Shown here one piece after another: positions 44,803 through 55,974 of a stretch of DNA of 64,000 nucleotides (position 1 is its first letter; each line of letters starts with the position of its first letter). The stretch lies in contig OX359250.1 of assembly GCA_947179485.1 (NCBI GenBank), positions 29,894,654 through 29,958,653 of the forward strand, given 5' to 3'. Made by a program: the position numbers and the translations under genes. Origin of the DNA: Allacma fusca. Taxonomy: Eukaryota; Arthropoda; Collembola; Symphypleona; Sminthuridae. The notes under the pieces are model-generated. The model did not search any database. It was not told where the DNA came from and saw nothing but the letters and a program-made list of their open reading frames with translations.

Positions 44803-45780
44803 ATGAATCCTGCTAACAAAAGAAGTCGAAAGCAGAACATGCACTCTAATGAACGTCATAATCTTAATGACCAAGTTTCGTTCGAAAACGATGCTGCAGA
44901 TATTGCCCAGCCAGATCATGCTACATCAGGCAACCATGAAACTCGAAGAGCAAATTATGCAAACAACCGGGAAGTTTTCATTGCTTCACAGCGACAATAC
45001 CGTGCTGAGAATAACTCACGTATTAATGAAACTCGGAGAGCAAATTATGCTGATAATCGAGAAACCTTGAGTGCTAACTTGCGAAATTATCGTACTGAGA
45101 ATCACTCAAGTATTAATGAAACTCGGAGAGCAAATTATGCTGATAATCGAGAGGTTTTGAATACGAATCTACAAAACTATCGTGCTCCCATTCGGGAATG
45201 TATAAACGAGGCCCAACGAGTTCGTCGGCTAACAGCAAATAGGAGCACATTTGAACAAACCGAATACTATGGTCTGACTGTTAATGTTGATGAAAGCGAT
45301 GTGATCGAATATAACATCGGAAACATGGACTAAGAATGTCAAAACTGTCATGCATTACATTTTGCAGAAGAGGGTCGATCTAAAGGATCCGTTGAAACTA
45401 AATATTTGAGTTTCTTGACATGCTGCCACCATGGAAAAATTGATACATTAAAACCAATGAACCCTCCACACGAAACTGTGGCAGCACTTTTTAGGGAAAA
45501 GCATTTCATGGATAACATTCGTTCATATAACTCTGCTATTGCAATGGCATCTTGCGGTGGAAACGTGCAACCTATGTTAGGTGGTCCATACGTTTTCCGC
45601 CTTCATGGGCAGCTGTATCATTGCAGTGGACCATTGTACCTTAAACCGGGTGACAGGCCGCAGTTTGCCCAATTGTATGTGTATGATAGTGAGATAGCAT
45701 CGTCATACAGAATGGAAAACCCAGTTATTATGGCTGTAAAGATACAGTACTACAAATTTTGCACGAATTCATGGAAGTAA
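44803..45780 (+). pseudogene. Helitron RepHel N-terminus
   Basis: Starts at ATG 44,803 after an A-rich leader. Three tandem copies of a 25-30 residue module (NETRRANYADNRE) are followed by an in-frame TAA at 45,331. The same frame then gives CQNCHALHF, CCHHGKI, the PPHETVAALF segment, NIRSYNSAIAMASCGG and GPYVFRLHGQLYH, all standard Helitron N-terminal landmarks. Past 45,735 the similarity (ILHEFMEV, CYRILKEVEAEM) is in another frame. Confidence 0.88.
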
Positions 45781-45864
45781 ATAATAAATTAGTTGACTGC
45801 TACAGAATCCTCAAAGAAGTAGAGGCTGAAATGAAATCATCCGGAAAAGATACAAAAAATCTCA

Positions 45865-47760
45865 ATGAAAATTTCGACAAATAATAATTATGACGCCAGA
45901 AGGTACAACGTTGCCAAAGCTAATGAAATTGCTATGGTATTTACAAATGATGAGGGTGAAACTCCTTTTGAACGGGATATCCGGGTATATTTGAGAGCGG
46001 AAGAAAGGATGAAAAATATTAATATCCTCAATGAATTCTTGGATGGACTTACTTATCCATTATTTTTCCCAACAGGGGAGACAGGTTGGAATTGTGGTTT
46101 AAAAACCAGTGACGGAAGAACCAAAATTACCGAAATGATGTATTTCAGCTTTCACCTGCAAATACGAAAAGACTCGACAAACCATTTGCTATCTGGTGGA
46201 AAACTAACACACCAATTGATGGTGGATTGGTACTGCAGGATGGAAGCAAATAGGCTAAATTTTTTGCGATATAATCAAAAAAAATTAAAAGCTGATACGT
46301 ATTCTTCTGTTCAAGAATATGTGACAAACAGAGCCGCAGAAACTGGAAAAGGGGTTGGTCGTACGGTCATATTTCCATCGAGTTATATTGGCAGTCCCAG
46401 AAATATGCAACAAAGATATCAGGACGCAATGGCGATTGTTAGAAAATTCGACAAACCTGATTTATTTATTACTATGACTTGCAATCCGAAATGGAAAGAA
46501 ATAATTTCCCATTTGTTGCCAGGTCAACATCCATCAGATCGTCCAGATATCGTTGCACGTGTTTTTAATTTAAAATTAAAGGCGTTAATTGAAGATATTA
46601 CCAAACGTGGAGTTTTTGGAAAATGCAGAGGATATGTGTACGTAATTGAGTTTCAAAAACGCGGTTTACCTCACGCCCATATTCTATGGATCGGTGGCGA
46701 TTTAGATCTTAAAGATCCTAATTGTTTGGACAAAATTGTCTCAGCCGAAATTCCATGTAAACAAACGCAACCTAAGCTTTATGAGGCAGTGACAACGCAA
46801 ATGCTGCACGGGCCATGTTCCATGAAATGCATGCGTAATGGTGTTTGCACGAAACGATTTCCTAAAGAGTTTTGTGATGTAACTGACACCGGTGTCGATG
46901 GGTTCCCGTTGTACAAACGCAGAAATAATGGAATTAAGTTTCTTAAGGGAACAAGTGAATTTTCAAACCAGCATGTGGTACCGTATAATCCATACTTATT
47001 ACTTAAATATAATTGTCATATTAATGTGGAAGTTTGTTCCTCAGTTAAAGTAGTTTATAAGGGTCATGATTGTGCTGATTTACTTTTAAATAAAACTGAA
47101 ACTACAGTCAATGTGGATGAAATTAGTCAACATATCAATGCTCGATACGTCAGCGCTCCAGAAGCTATGTGGAGAATTTTTGGATTCTGGATGCAGGACA
47201 AATCTCACACAATTTATCGCTTACATGTTCATGAACCTAATGAGCAAACATTGTACTATCGCGATGGTGATGAAGTACAGGCGTTAGAAAATTTGAAAGA
47301 TTCTAATCTTTCTGCTTATTTTAAGTTGAACGCACAAGATGTGAATGCAAGGCAATATCTTTATGCAGATATACCTAATCACTACTGTTTTACTGAGGGA
47401 ACCGATCCAGTAACATTGAAGAAGTGCAAAGTTTGGAAAAAGCGTTGTCACAGATACTATCCACATGTTATTGGCCGCATGTTTAATGTGAGCCCTGCAA
47501 ATATACAAAAATATGCTATTAAATTACTCCTACTCCACAAAAAGGGAGCTACATCATTTGATGATTTAAGAACGGTAGATGGATGTGTATGTGATTCATT
47601 TCAAGATGCGTGTTCGAAATTGAACTTGGTTGAAAATGACGATCAATGGTATCATGCTATGAATAAAGCAATAATATATCAAATGCCTAAAGCAGTTGCG
47701 GCAACTGTTTGCAATTATTTGTGTTTTCGGCTCTCCTTCAAGTGCTATAGATATTTTTAA
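45865..47760 (+). pseudogene. Helitron Rep (HUH) domain, catalytic tyrosine segment lost
   Basis: Carries the PLFFPTGETGW start of the Helitron-like N domain, RYQDAMAIVRKFDKPDLFIT and the HUH metal motif GLPHAHILWI (His 270 and 272). Next comes YNPYLLLKYNCHINVEVCSS, and then VKVVYKGHD. In the family this last stretch normally contains KYxYKY, the paired tyrosines that nick DNA, just before VYKGHD. About seven residues are missing here (near residue 395), so the strand-transfer tyrosines are absent. The ORF ends after a frameshift near 47,700. Confidence 0.9.
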
Positions 47761-49318
47761 TCACTATAAAGATCATCTCATTGAAGACTTTCGTCTTGAT
47801 CACCCTGAAAATGTTGCCGAGCAACTATGCTTGCATGAAATTGAAAGCATTTTTAAAATGCACAAAAAATCAGGTGAAAACGATTTTGGAATGCCAAAAC
47901 TCCAAGGCTACATGATATCAACAATGTATGAGTCTTATGACATTGATGAAGAAAGAATATCATTTTCCACCAATTATGATAAGCTGAACGAGCAGCAGAA
48001 ACACGTGGTGAATTTTGCAATAAAGGCAATAGAATCAAATAACTATACAAATAATTGCATTCATCTAAATGGCCCTGGTGGCAGCGGAAAAACCTTTGTG
48101 TATGAAACATTAATGAGTTACGTCCGAGGACATCTGTTTAGCGGGTTGCAAGGAATAGCAATTGCAGTTGCTTCAACGGGAATTGCCGCTACACTTTTAA
48201 AAGGCGGTAGGACTTACCACTCTCAATTTTGCATACCTCCGAATACAAACAAGGACACCACGTCCTCAATGCGAGTTAACTCTGTAGAGGCGGATAGAAT
48301 TCGCAGATCTCAGCTAATAATTTGGGATGAATGCACAATGGCAAGCAAGTACAGTTTGGATGTAGTTAATAGGCTTCTACAGGAAATTATGGACAATAAT
48401 AGACCATTTGGTGGAAAATTAATAATTCTTGGAGGGGACTTTCGACAAATTTTAAACGTTGTCAAACGTGGGAATCGAATTTCAATAATTGAATCGAATA
48501 TCAAAAGCAGTGTTAACTGGAAATGTTTCACAACTTTTAAATTAAATGCAAATATGCGAGCACGATTTGACATGGATTTTTCTGAATGGATTCTAAAAGT
48601 TGGAGATGGTAAGCTGAACAAGAGAATTAAAGATAAAGATGATATTGTGGAAATTCCTCAAAACCTTATTACAAATAGTAATTTAATTGTCGAGATTTTT
48701 GACGGCATAACTCCTACTAACATTGAAGATTATGCCAATAGGGCAATATTGTGCCCTCTTAATGTCGATTCTTCGAAAATCAATGATAAAGTCCTGGACT
48801 TATTGTCAGGTGTAGAAAAATGTTACTGCAGTGCAGATACAGTTGATAGTACAAACGAAAGCGACGTACAAAATTATCCTGTGGAGTATTTAAACTCAAT
48901 TAATCCGAATGGAATGCCTGCTCATTTTCTAAAACTTAAAATTGGAGCTATTATTATGTTGCTCCGGAATTTAAACACTAAAAGAGGTCTTTGCAATGGT
49001 ACACGTTTGATTGTTACAGAACTCAAGGAAAATCTTATATTCGCTAAGGTTTTAACAGGAAGGGCGAAAGGGGAAACGATGTTTCTTCCCCGAATTACAC
49101 TAACGTCAAATGAGGGTGAATACCCGTTTGTTTTAAGAAGGAGACAATTTCCTGTCAAGCTAAGCTTTTCCATGACCATAAACAAGTCCCAGGGCCAAAG
49201 TTCCACTTCTCAGGACAATGTTAAAGTATTTGTGGACAAAACTGAGGATCAGGGCGAACTACAGGGTGAAGGGAATGGTACTTATACAGTTAATAGTGTG
49301 TACCCCGAAATATTATAA
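47696..49318 (+). pseudogene. Helitron PIF1-like helicase, motif VI lost
   Basis: In another frame from the Rep part, it picks up at LFAIICVFGSPSSAIDIFNH. Walker A is GPGGSGKT (126-133), Walker B IIWDEC (D211, E212), followed by GGKLIILGGDFRQILNVV and FKLNANMR. Near the end KLSFSMTINKSQGQSS should lead into the FxxVGxYLPxPxFSHGQLYVALSR motif VI block; instead it jumps to DNVKVFVD. The second copy at 51.7 kb keeps that block. The arginine of motif VI is needed for ATP-driven unwinding, so this copy should be inactive. Confidence 0.9.
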
Positions 49319-49368
49319 TTTATGCTAAAAGCTACAATTGAACCTTTTAATGGACGTTAAGCATATAC

Positions 49369-49466
49369 TAGCACTGCACAGCCAGCTATTGCGTACAAAC
49401 ATTTACTGCCTGCGGTACTTACATTTGCCTTTCGGAGCCAGCAATAGCTGGCTGTGCAGTGCTAGT
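49369..49466. mobile_element. 98-bp MITE with 25-bp perfect inverted ends
   Basis: CTAGCACTGCACAGCCAGC opens it and GCTGGCTGTGCAGTGCTAG closes it, with 25 bp matching in all. The end sequence is that of the 9,711 duplication unit, so this is a deletion derivative of the same family. It is nested in the hAT composite just after the Helitron. Confidence 0.85.
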
Positions 49467-49505
49467 TGAATATAATTCCGATTCGAATTCGAATTCCCGT
49501 CCCTG

Positions 49506-49700
49506 AAAAAAACACGTCCATTTACCTTGTCTTTGGAGTCTGTCGAAAACAAAACTACCACCACAATTATTTCCCAGTAAAAAACACGTCCATTTACCTT
49601 GTCTTTGGAGCCTGTTGATGAATAGTGTCAGTGGCCATGTCCATGCGGTGTTTCCGGAGTATCTTCTGTTATTCTGTTTGCTGTTTCCTGTTTATTTACT
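49506..49700. repeat. Dispersed repeat with internal duplication
   Basis: ACGTCCATTTACCTTGTCTTTGGAG occurs at 49,513 and 49,580, each preceded by an A-rich run. Reverse-strand copies lie at 9,290-9,370 and near 42,130. It forms the target of the hAT composite. Confidence 0.75.
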
Positions 49701-49859
49701 TCCTACAGCCTACAGCCTACACAATACACATTACAACAAAGATTTAAAGTTGGCGCACTGTGATTGTATATACAACTATATTTCACTGTAAGCAGATCTC
49801 CTTTTTGTGAAAAGTCATATGGTTGCTATGAGAAACTCCTTGATAATAATACTGTCCAA

Positions 49860-51392
49860 CATAGGTCGGCATTATTTGGGCACTCAAACTCGGAACTCAT
49901 GAGTTCTATGAAATTTTTCATACCCTCGAACTCACAGCAATCATTTTATAAGCTCTAATCCTTGCACTCGAACTCAGCCTCGGAGTTCGAATTATATAAT
50001 TTTTGGAACTCGCACTCATGGAACTCAGGGACTCAAACAGACGCTAGAACCCTTAATCACAATAAGATCTACAATAATTGTACTCAAACTCAACCCCAAA
50101 CTTTCAATTTAGTGAATAGAACTCGCAATAAAGTTAGTTTTCAATGTAGTGTGGTTGATTGGAAGTCTGGCAGATGGGATTTTGGGGAGCGTTGAGGAAA
50201 TACTTTATATTGTAATGTACAGTTGCATTCGGAAAAGTGTAGATTATCAACTGATTTTAGAGTTTTATAAATTTGTATGTTCTGGGCAAACTGGGTGCTG
50301 TGATTAAGAACCTGAAAGAATTTCGCCCGATAGCTGGTAATCTATATAGACCTTGACTTTTACTCTAAGTTGTACATTGACTGATGTTAAATGAAAACAA
50401 TTCTAAGAGTCGCTTTTTAATGGGGTTGCTAATGTCAGTATGAATTATTATAAGCACTCACTTTTGAATTTAGATTGAAAACCTTTTATTTGCCGTATTG
50501 TAAATTGTGAAATTATGATTTTGTTTCTCTTAATCATTTTGGAATCATTTCAAAATATTATGTTTAGAAGTTTTTAGACAAATTCAAATATTGCAGCACT
50601 CATTTTTTTCTTTATGTATCGAGGTTTTACCGTGGTTGTTGTATTCGAGGGTTGGAACATCGCTCGAAATTTGATACAGACCGGTCTGACTACCTGTAGC
50701 TGTGACCTTGGAGTTTAGACCAACCTTTCTTTTGCACTTTCCTGGAAGGGACAATTAACCTGACCTGCAGCGCCTGTTTTCGACTTATTTTCATTGTTGC
50801 TTCTAGGTTTTGGAAATTATGCTACAGTGTTGTGGTTTTTGATAACCTCAACATTCTAGAAATATTACCGTCACTATGTCAGAATCACTTACTCTTATGT
50901 CAACAAAGACTTATGTATGTGCCATAAAGTTTATGTGACACGTACATATCGTCGCTGAAGAGGCAAAATGGTCTGAGTGCTGTACAAAAGCATGCGCACA
51001 TATTCCATTTTACCTCTTCAGCAACGATATAATAACGCATGGCAACCAGCCATGCATGCCGCGTCTACCCATTGTTATATGATGAGATTATGTTGAGTCC
51101 TTGATGAACTATAATGGTCTTTGTTAAGTCAAATAAAAGCACGTGGAAGAATAAGAATCCTGAAATAGCGGCATGAGCATAAAATTTCAATTGTGGATTG
51201 AGTACTTGAGTTCGAGTTAAAGAACTCGGCCTCACATACATGAGTGCACCTGCGATTACTGTGACCTCGAACTCAAAAATTGAGTGCACTCCTGGCTTTG
51301 GCGGAACTCGAATTTCGCACTCGCACTCATGCAGCTGAGTTCGAGGTGAGTTCGAGTGCTGCACTCAAAACTCATGAGCTCGCCGACCTATG
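49860..51392. mobile_element. hAT element, GAACTC-word family
   Basis: Ends CATAGGTCGGC / GCCGACCTATG with perfect 8-bp CTGTCCAA (49,852-49,859 and 51,393-51,400). Arms of about 230 and 200 bp are AACTCGGAACTCATGAGTTC words on both strands. The core (50,100-51,180) is unique, with a reverse pair ATATCGTCGCTGAAGAGG / CCTCTTCAGCAACGATAT at 50,948 and 51,013. Confidence 0.93.
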
Positions 51393-51489
51393 CTGTCCAA
51401 CATATTCCCTCATACCATAAACTTTATATTTCCCTCCGCCCGCGTCACAAGACTTACTCAAGTCAACAGTCATATAGCAAGCTATATGT

Positions 51490-51690
51490 AATGCAATGGG
51501 AGAGCGCGCTACAGCTAATGAGCTGGCGGCTGACGCGCCACGTCTTTTCCCATACATGCGTTGTAATACTATATGTATGGCAATGGGAGTGCAGCATGCT
51601 ATATTTGTGCGCATCCAGGGCGCTTCAGCTACAGCTGATGAGCTGTCACACCGCATCTTCTCCCATACACACGTTGTATATACAGCATGA
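51490..51690. repeat. Two tandem copies of an inverted-repeat unit
   Basis: GCAATGGGAG ... GCTACAGCTAATGAGCTG ... TCTTTTCCCATACATGCGTTG recurs about 90 bp later as GCAATGGGAG ... GCTACAGCTGATGAGCTG ... TCTTCTCCCATACACACGTTG. GGGAG / TTCCC pairs make each unit foldable. Class unknown. Confidence 0.6.
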
Positions 51691-52139
51691 TATTAATACA
51701 TGTCGGCGCAAGTGTAATGCTATTACGAAACCTTAATACAAAGCGGGGTAGCGGTCTAATAGCCCGTGTAATTATTACACAAGAAACTTTAATATTCGTG
51801 ATTTTTCTGACAGGCAGAGCTGCTAGAGAAGCATTATTTATTCCCCGGATTAACTCAAATGATGGGGACTACCAATTTGTAATGTTTGTATTAAAGCGAA
51901 GGCAGTTTTATATTGGAGTATGTTTATTAAAAAAATCTCAAGGACAAAGTTTTAATAAAGTTGGTGTTTATTTACCAAAACCCGGTTTTTCGCATGGTCA
52001 ACTGTATGTTGATTTTTCCAGAGGTAAGGCAAAAGAAAATATAAAGGTAGTTCTAATGGACACGGCAGAACCAGGCGAAATGATGGGCAAAGTTGAATCA
52101 ACGTACACAAGCAATTGTGTACTTAAGGAAGTTTTGTAA
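51687..52139 (+). pseudogene. Helitron helicase C-terminus, motif VI retained
   Basis: ASVMLLRNLNTKRG, LTGRAAREALFIPRI, VLKRRQFYIG, KKSQGQSF and then KVGVYLPKPGFSHGQLYVDFSRG match helicase motifs V and VI, with the SR arginine present. It diverges from the 47,696 copy (for example FYIGVCLLKKSQGQ against FPVKLSFSMTINKSQGQ), so it is a different element and not a duplication of it. Confidence 0.85.
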
Positions 52140-52328
52140 CGTTACATTTTTATTAAAAATGTAATTATTCAAAATCACGAGGAATATGTAATGAGGGTTC
52201 AATTTTAATTTGAAAAACTTTCCAAGCAAGAATTCTATTATTACTAGCGATAAAGCCACCAGCCTGCGTCGTGCCCTTTTAAGAGAAACCCTGCAAACCA
52301 CCGACGCAGGCGGTGGCTATACCGCTAG
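51693..52328 (+). mobile_element. Second Helitron, 3' end only
   Basis: Holds the C-terminal helicase piece plus a textbook Helitron 3' terminus. A hairpin CCACCG-ACGCAGG-CGGTGG (52,298-52,316) is followed 12 nt later by CTAG (52,325-52,328) and a T outside. Its 5' part is lost. Confidence 0.85.
52298..52328 (+). other. Helitron 3' terminal hairpin and CTAG end
   Basis: Six-bp GC-rich stem with a 7-nt loop, a 12-nt spacer including the CTAG end, and a T immediately outside. This is the usual signature for termination of Helitron rolling-circle transfer. Confidence 0.85.
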
Positions 52329-52339
52329 TTGGTCTTAAA

Positions 52340-54560
52340 TGGGCTAGACGGCTAGAGTGGGACCAAAATTGTTAATCTTGGCCAGTGATGCGTGCTAAAC
52401 ATTTATCAGAATAACTATAACGCTTAAGCGTGTGTAAACAGAAAACGATATTGTAACGTAACGTAACACTATCAAATAATTATTTGCATGTACATTATTA
52501 TATACTATAATATTATTATATATATATTATTGGCTTTGCTTGGAGTAACTGTGCGTGCAAATGAACGGGGGAAATATTAACAACTTGAGTTGGTTGTGGA
52601 TACCCTGATCGCTGAGCATCATTTATGTATACGTTACTGAAAACATGGCAACTTTCAATAGGAAGTTTTTGACCCTTTATTTTGCTCAATCCACACGCTT
52701 TTGCTCACAAAAAAACGATGTGTGATCGGCTTACGAATTCAGTTTTGGTTCTAACGAAGTTTTTAGTAGATAAGAACTAACCATGGAGAATACTGCTGCT
52801 AGTAAAAGGAGAAAAATGAATTTGAAAAAAGGACAAATGTTGAGATTACCACACCGGGTAGTCGGGATGCGGATCACATTGCAGGTGAATCACGAACTAC
52901 ACAGAAACTGTAAATTGCCTTTTGATACATTTTCCATGCCAGGTACGTCTGGCAACACTAGTTGTTTGACATTTTAGTTTATAACGAGCGGACAACAGTA
53001 GTAACGATAACGAAAAGTAGCGGCTATTTTATATTTTTTAATGGTAACGAAAATTAACGCTGGAGTATTACCGTTGTCTTGTAGTAACGGAACGGTAACG
53101 CTGAATTTTTCATACGATATTTAGTAATGTAATGATAATTAACGACAATTTTAAAACCTATCATAATAGTGTAACGTAACGTAACGAAACTGTGGATGCG
53201 CATCTATGATCTTGGCGCCTATATGCTGAACACTAGCATATGAAGTGCTATTGTATCATCTCACACTACCCTATGTACTCTAAAATCAAAAAAAAATTGG
53301 TGACAGCTTGTTAGTGATTGATTGATTACCCACGGCTCCTCCCGTAAAAAATTGACCCATCCATACGCGCGAAAATCGTATCGCAATGTTTTTCCATTGC
53401 GAGAGCAAAGGATTTCTAGATCAATAGATTTCTATCGCAATGGAAAAACATTGCGAGCCTCTGCACTCTATGCAGAACCTGAGGAATGTAAAGAACAAAA
53501 TTCAAAACCAGAGTCCGTTTTATAGAGGTTTTGTTTAACTGACGTTGTTAGTTGTTGCAGTAACCTCTCCATGAAATGAAAGAATTATCTTGATAATTCG
53601 TATTATTACTTAGAATTATTAGTTTCAACTTAGGTAAATAATTTTCAATATAAAATGAGCTTGAATTGCCCATACAAAAATAACTTAATAAACAAGTAAA
53701 TACTAGTTTACTTTATTAAATATTAAGTTAAGAATACTGGGAATGCTCAAATAGGTATATGTATACATACATATATGATCATTAAATAAAACTTGACACC
53801 ATATAATACTCGTCAGATATACAGTGAAGGTCGGCTTATAAGAGATCAGCTTATAAGGAATGTATCGATATGCGGGATGAATTTGTATGACCTCAACTTT
53901 CATTTACACAGTTAGACGTTTCTTGTAAGGGAAATTCTTTTACAAATTTTACTATCCTTTATGCCTAACTTTTACTGTATTCAGTATACGCTAAAGGATG
54001 CCCTCGAATGGTTTGAAATAAAAAATAGTATTAAAACTGTTTTCTGAATGCGTTTTGGTTTTCAGTCCGACGGAAATAATTTGCAGTTGTATGCTAAAAA
54101 AAATGGTGGACATATTTTATTTCTTGTGATGCTTAACTTGAATTATCAAGTTCAAGTCACGTTCAAGTCATGGTCAAGTCAACTTCAAGTCAAGTTTGGA
54201 ACTTTAACTACTTGATCAAGTTCGGGTCTTAGAAAATTTACTTGATTACTTGAACTTGACAAGTCAAGTAATTACAGGAACGCGAGTTATCAAGTTCAGG
54301 TTGTGTCTTGAAAATTACTTGAAGTTTCATGGTCAAGTCAAGTTCATGGTCAAGTTTTTAAATTACTTGACCCGATCGCAGCACTGCTCTTGACAGTCCT
54401 GTAGCAACCTCTACCCTAACAACGGCTATTAAATCTCTTGCCAAACACTGCCAATTGTGAGGTTAGATTAGGTTTTTTTACATGCCGGAATAAAACTTGC
54501 AATGAACATGTGGGAGCCCAGCTTGGCAGGATCTGGCAGCTTTGTTATGACCCATGTATA
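52340..54560. other. No gene; GTAACG-rich tract and short palindromes
   Basis: 52,970-53,190 is rich in GTAACG words (also 52,450-52,470). A pair of 22-bp segments, TCGCAATGTTTTTCCATTGC plus GA and its exact reverse complement, stand at 53,381 and 53,435. At 54,110-54,380 CAAGTTCAAGTC words resemble the 31,693 hAT family. Confidence 0.6.
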
Positions 54561-54564
54561 CCTT

Positions 54565-55974
54565 CCCGAGTAGAAATTTTGGTCAGTACACGGTTATTAG
54601 TGCGTTAAAAATTAACGTCAATTGGTCAGAACAAAGTCCAGTTGTGGCGTCCAGCTGAATACAATATGTCCGCTTTGACAACGACAGCTGAACGTCACCA
54701 CCTTGCGAAAAGATAACTATAGAAATAACGTCTGGTTTACGCCAAATACTATCGTTAATGCAACGCAATTTAACCTCCCTGTTCACGTGGGTTGAAATAT
54801 AATTTACTGATTAAATTCCATCCCAAAAAAATAATTAAATAGTTAAAAAGTCATCATTCAAAGTTGTCCGCAGCATTCTTCTGTCCTTATTCCTGATTCC
54901 AAATCTCAATTTTTGCCCACCGATCGTCAAAATGAAACCTGAAAATAAGAAATATTTCGCTTTTAGATTTAGTTGCAACTTTAAGAAAGGTACAACAATT
55001 AATTATATGTATCTTTTAAAAACTTACAACTAATTATAATATTTGAGGACATTATTTGCTTTGAATTCACAATTAAATTATGTATTGTTTATTCGTCCTT
55101 CTGCATTAGAAACTATTTGCTGGAAAGAATATATATGATAGGGATATACTTGATAGTGTTGGCGACACACTATCAGATATTAAAAATGTTGAAAATTGTC
55201 ACAAATTGAAACCCTATAATTATTCCAAATAAATATTAGGGTTTCCTACCTTTCAACATTAATAATAGCTAACATTAAGCGTTGCCTTACAAGTACATAC
55301 TTCCTTAACCATAATCATTTAAAAATTACTTACCTTTGATAAACAGAACATATTTAGTATTTACATTCTAATAATAACTGTTATCATAAAACTCGTTGCT
55401 TCAAACAATACACACGACTTACACTTTGATATAAAATAATAATTTGTTTTGCTTACCTGAAATAATTGACGAAAAGAAGTAATCTTTGGCTGTTAGAAGT
55501 TACAGGAAAGTAACAGATCAGAGCCAAATCATTTAAAGTTCGGACTATACAGCGCTCTCGGCCAGTTTGTAAATACGCATGTGCCGAGTTTACTATGTTT
55601 GACCAAAATTTGACGTTGCATTAACAACCGGGCTTGACGTATGTATGTAATGGTTCTATAGAAGGAAATTGCTAGGAGGCACTATTATTTACGTCAAGTT
55701 TACGTAAATATAACCATTGGTATACATGCTGTCGTTATTTGGCCGGGATTTGGCGATAAATACACGTCGTGAATGTTCTACTGATTAACGTTAGGTCCTG
55801 ATGTTAAAAGAACGTTGTATTTTTGTTCAGAATTGCGATAATATTTGTGATAGTCTCATTGACGTTCATGGGACATCGCATCTGTGACCAAAAATTTGAG
55901 CTTAGTCAGTTTAACGTCAACTAACGACAATTCCCATTTTCAGACGTAAATCTGACCAGTCATTTCTACTCGGG
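54565..55974. mobile_element. Inverted-repeat element, superfamily unknown
   Basis: CCCGAGTAGAAAT at the left is mirrored by ATTTCTACTCGGG at the right. Both continue inward with TGGTCAG / CTGACCA and TTAACGTCAA words. I could not identify a target duplication. The interior is non-coding. Confidence 0.65.

Larger units (their letters stand above)
44803..49318 (+). mobile_element. Helitron, coding region with lesions
   Basis: Order: Helitron N-terminal repeats, cysteine block, HUH Rep domain and PIF1-type helicase, all on the plus strand. One in-frame TAA (45,331), a pair of compensating shifts between about 45,735 and 45,880 and one shift near 47,700 break the single long RepHel frame. Two short deletions remove key motifs (see the Rep and helicase entries). 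The 5' TC and 3' CTAG ends were not located for this copy; its 3' side meets a small MITE at 49,369. Confidence 0.9.
42262..49505. mobile_element. Large composite hAT element, GAATTCGAATA-word family
   Basis: Ends CAGGGACGGGA / TCCCGTCCCTG with 8-bp AAAAAAAC on both sides (42,254-42,261 and 49,506-49,513). The left arm (42,262-42,430) and 43,650-43,790 hold GATTCGAATAC words, and the right arm TTCGAATTCGAATTCC. Flanks rejoin as one dispersed repeat (CTAGTAAAAAAAC then ACGTCCATTTACC), of which an intact copy follows at 49,560-49,595. Inside are copy 2 of the 7,120 repeat (43,035-43,520), a piece of the 9,711 unit and a Helitron. Confidence 0.85.

Noticed and set aside
47860..48620. Minus-strand ORFs opposite the Helitron helicase
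   Set aside because: Antisense shadows of a recognised coding region.
49764..51736. Several short ORFs within the GAACTC hAT element
   Set aside because: Translations of the GAACTC words and of the CAATGGGAG units; none shows a protein family.
54565..55974. Assignment of the CCCGAGTAGAAAT element to hAT
   Set aside because: No 8-bp duplication can be found at either possible border; left unclassified.
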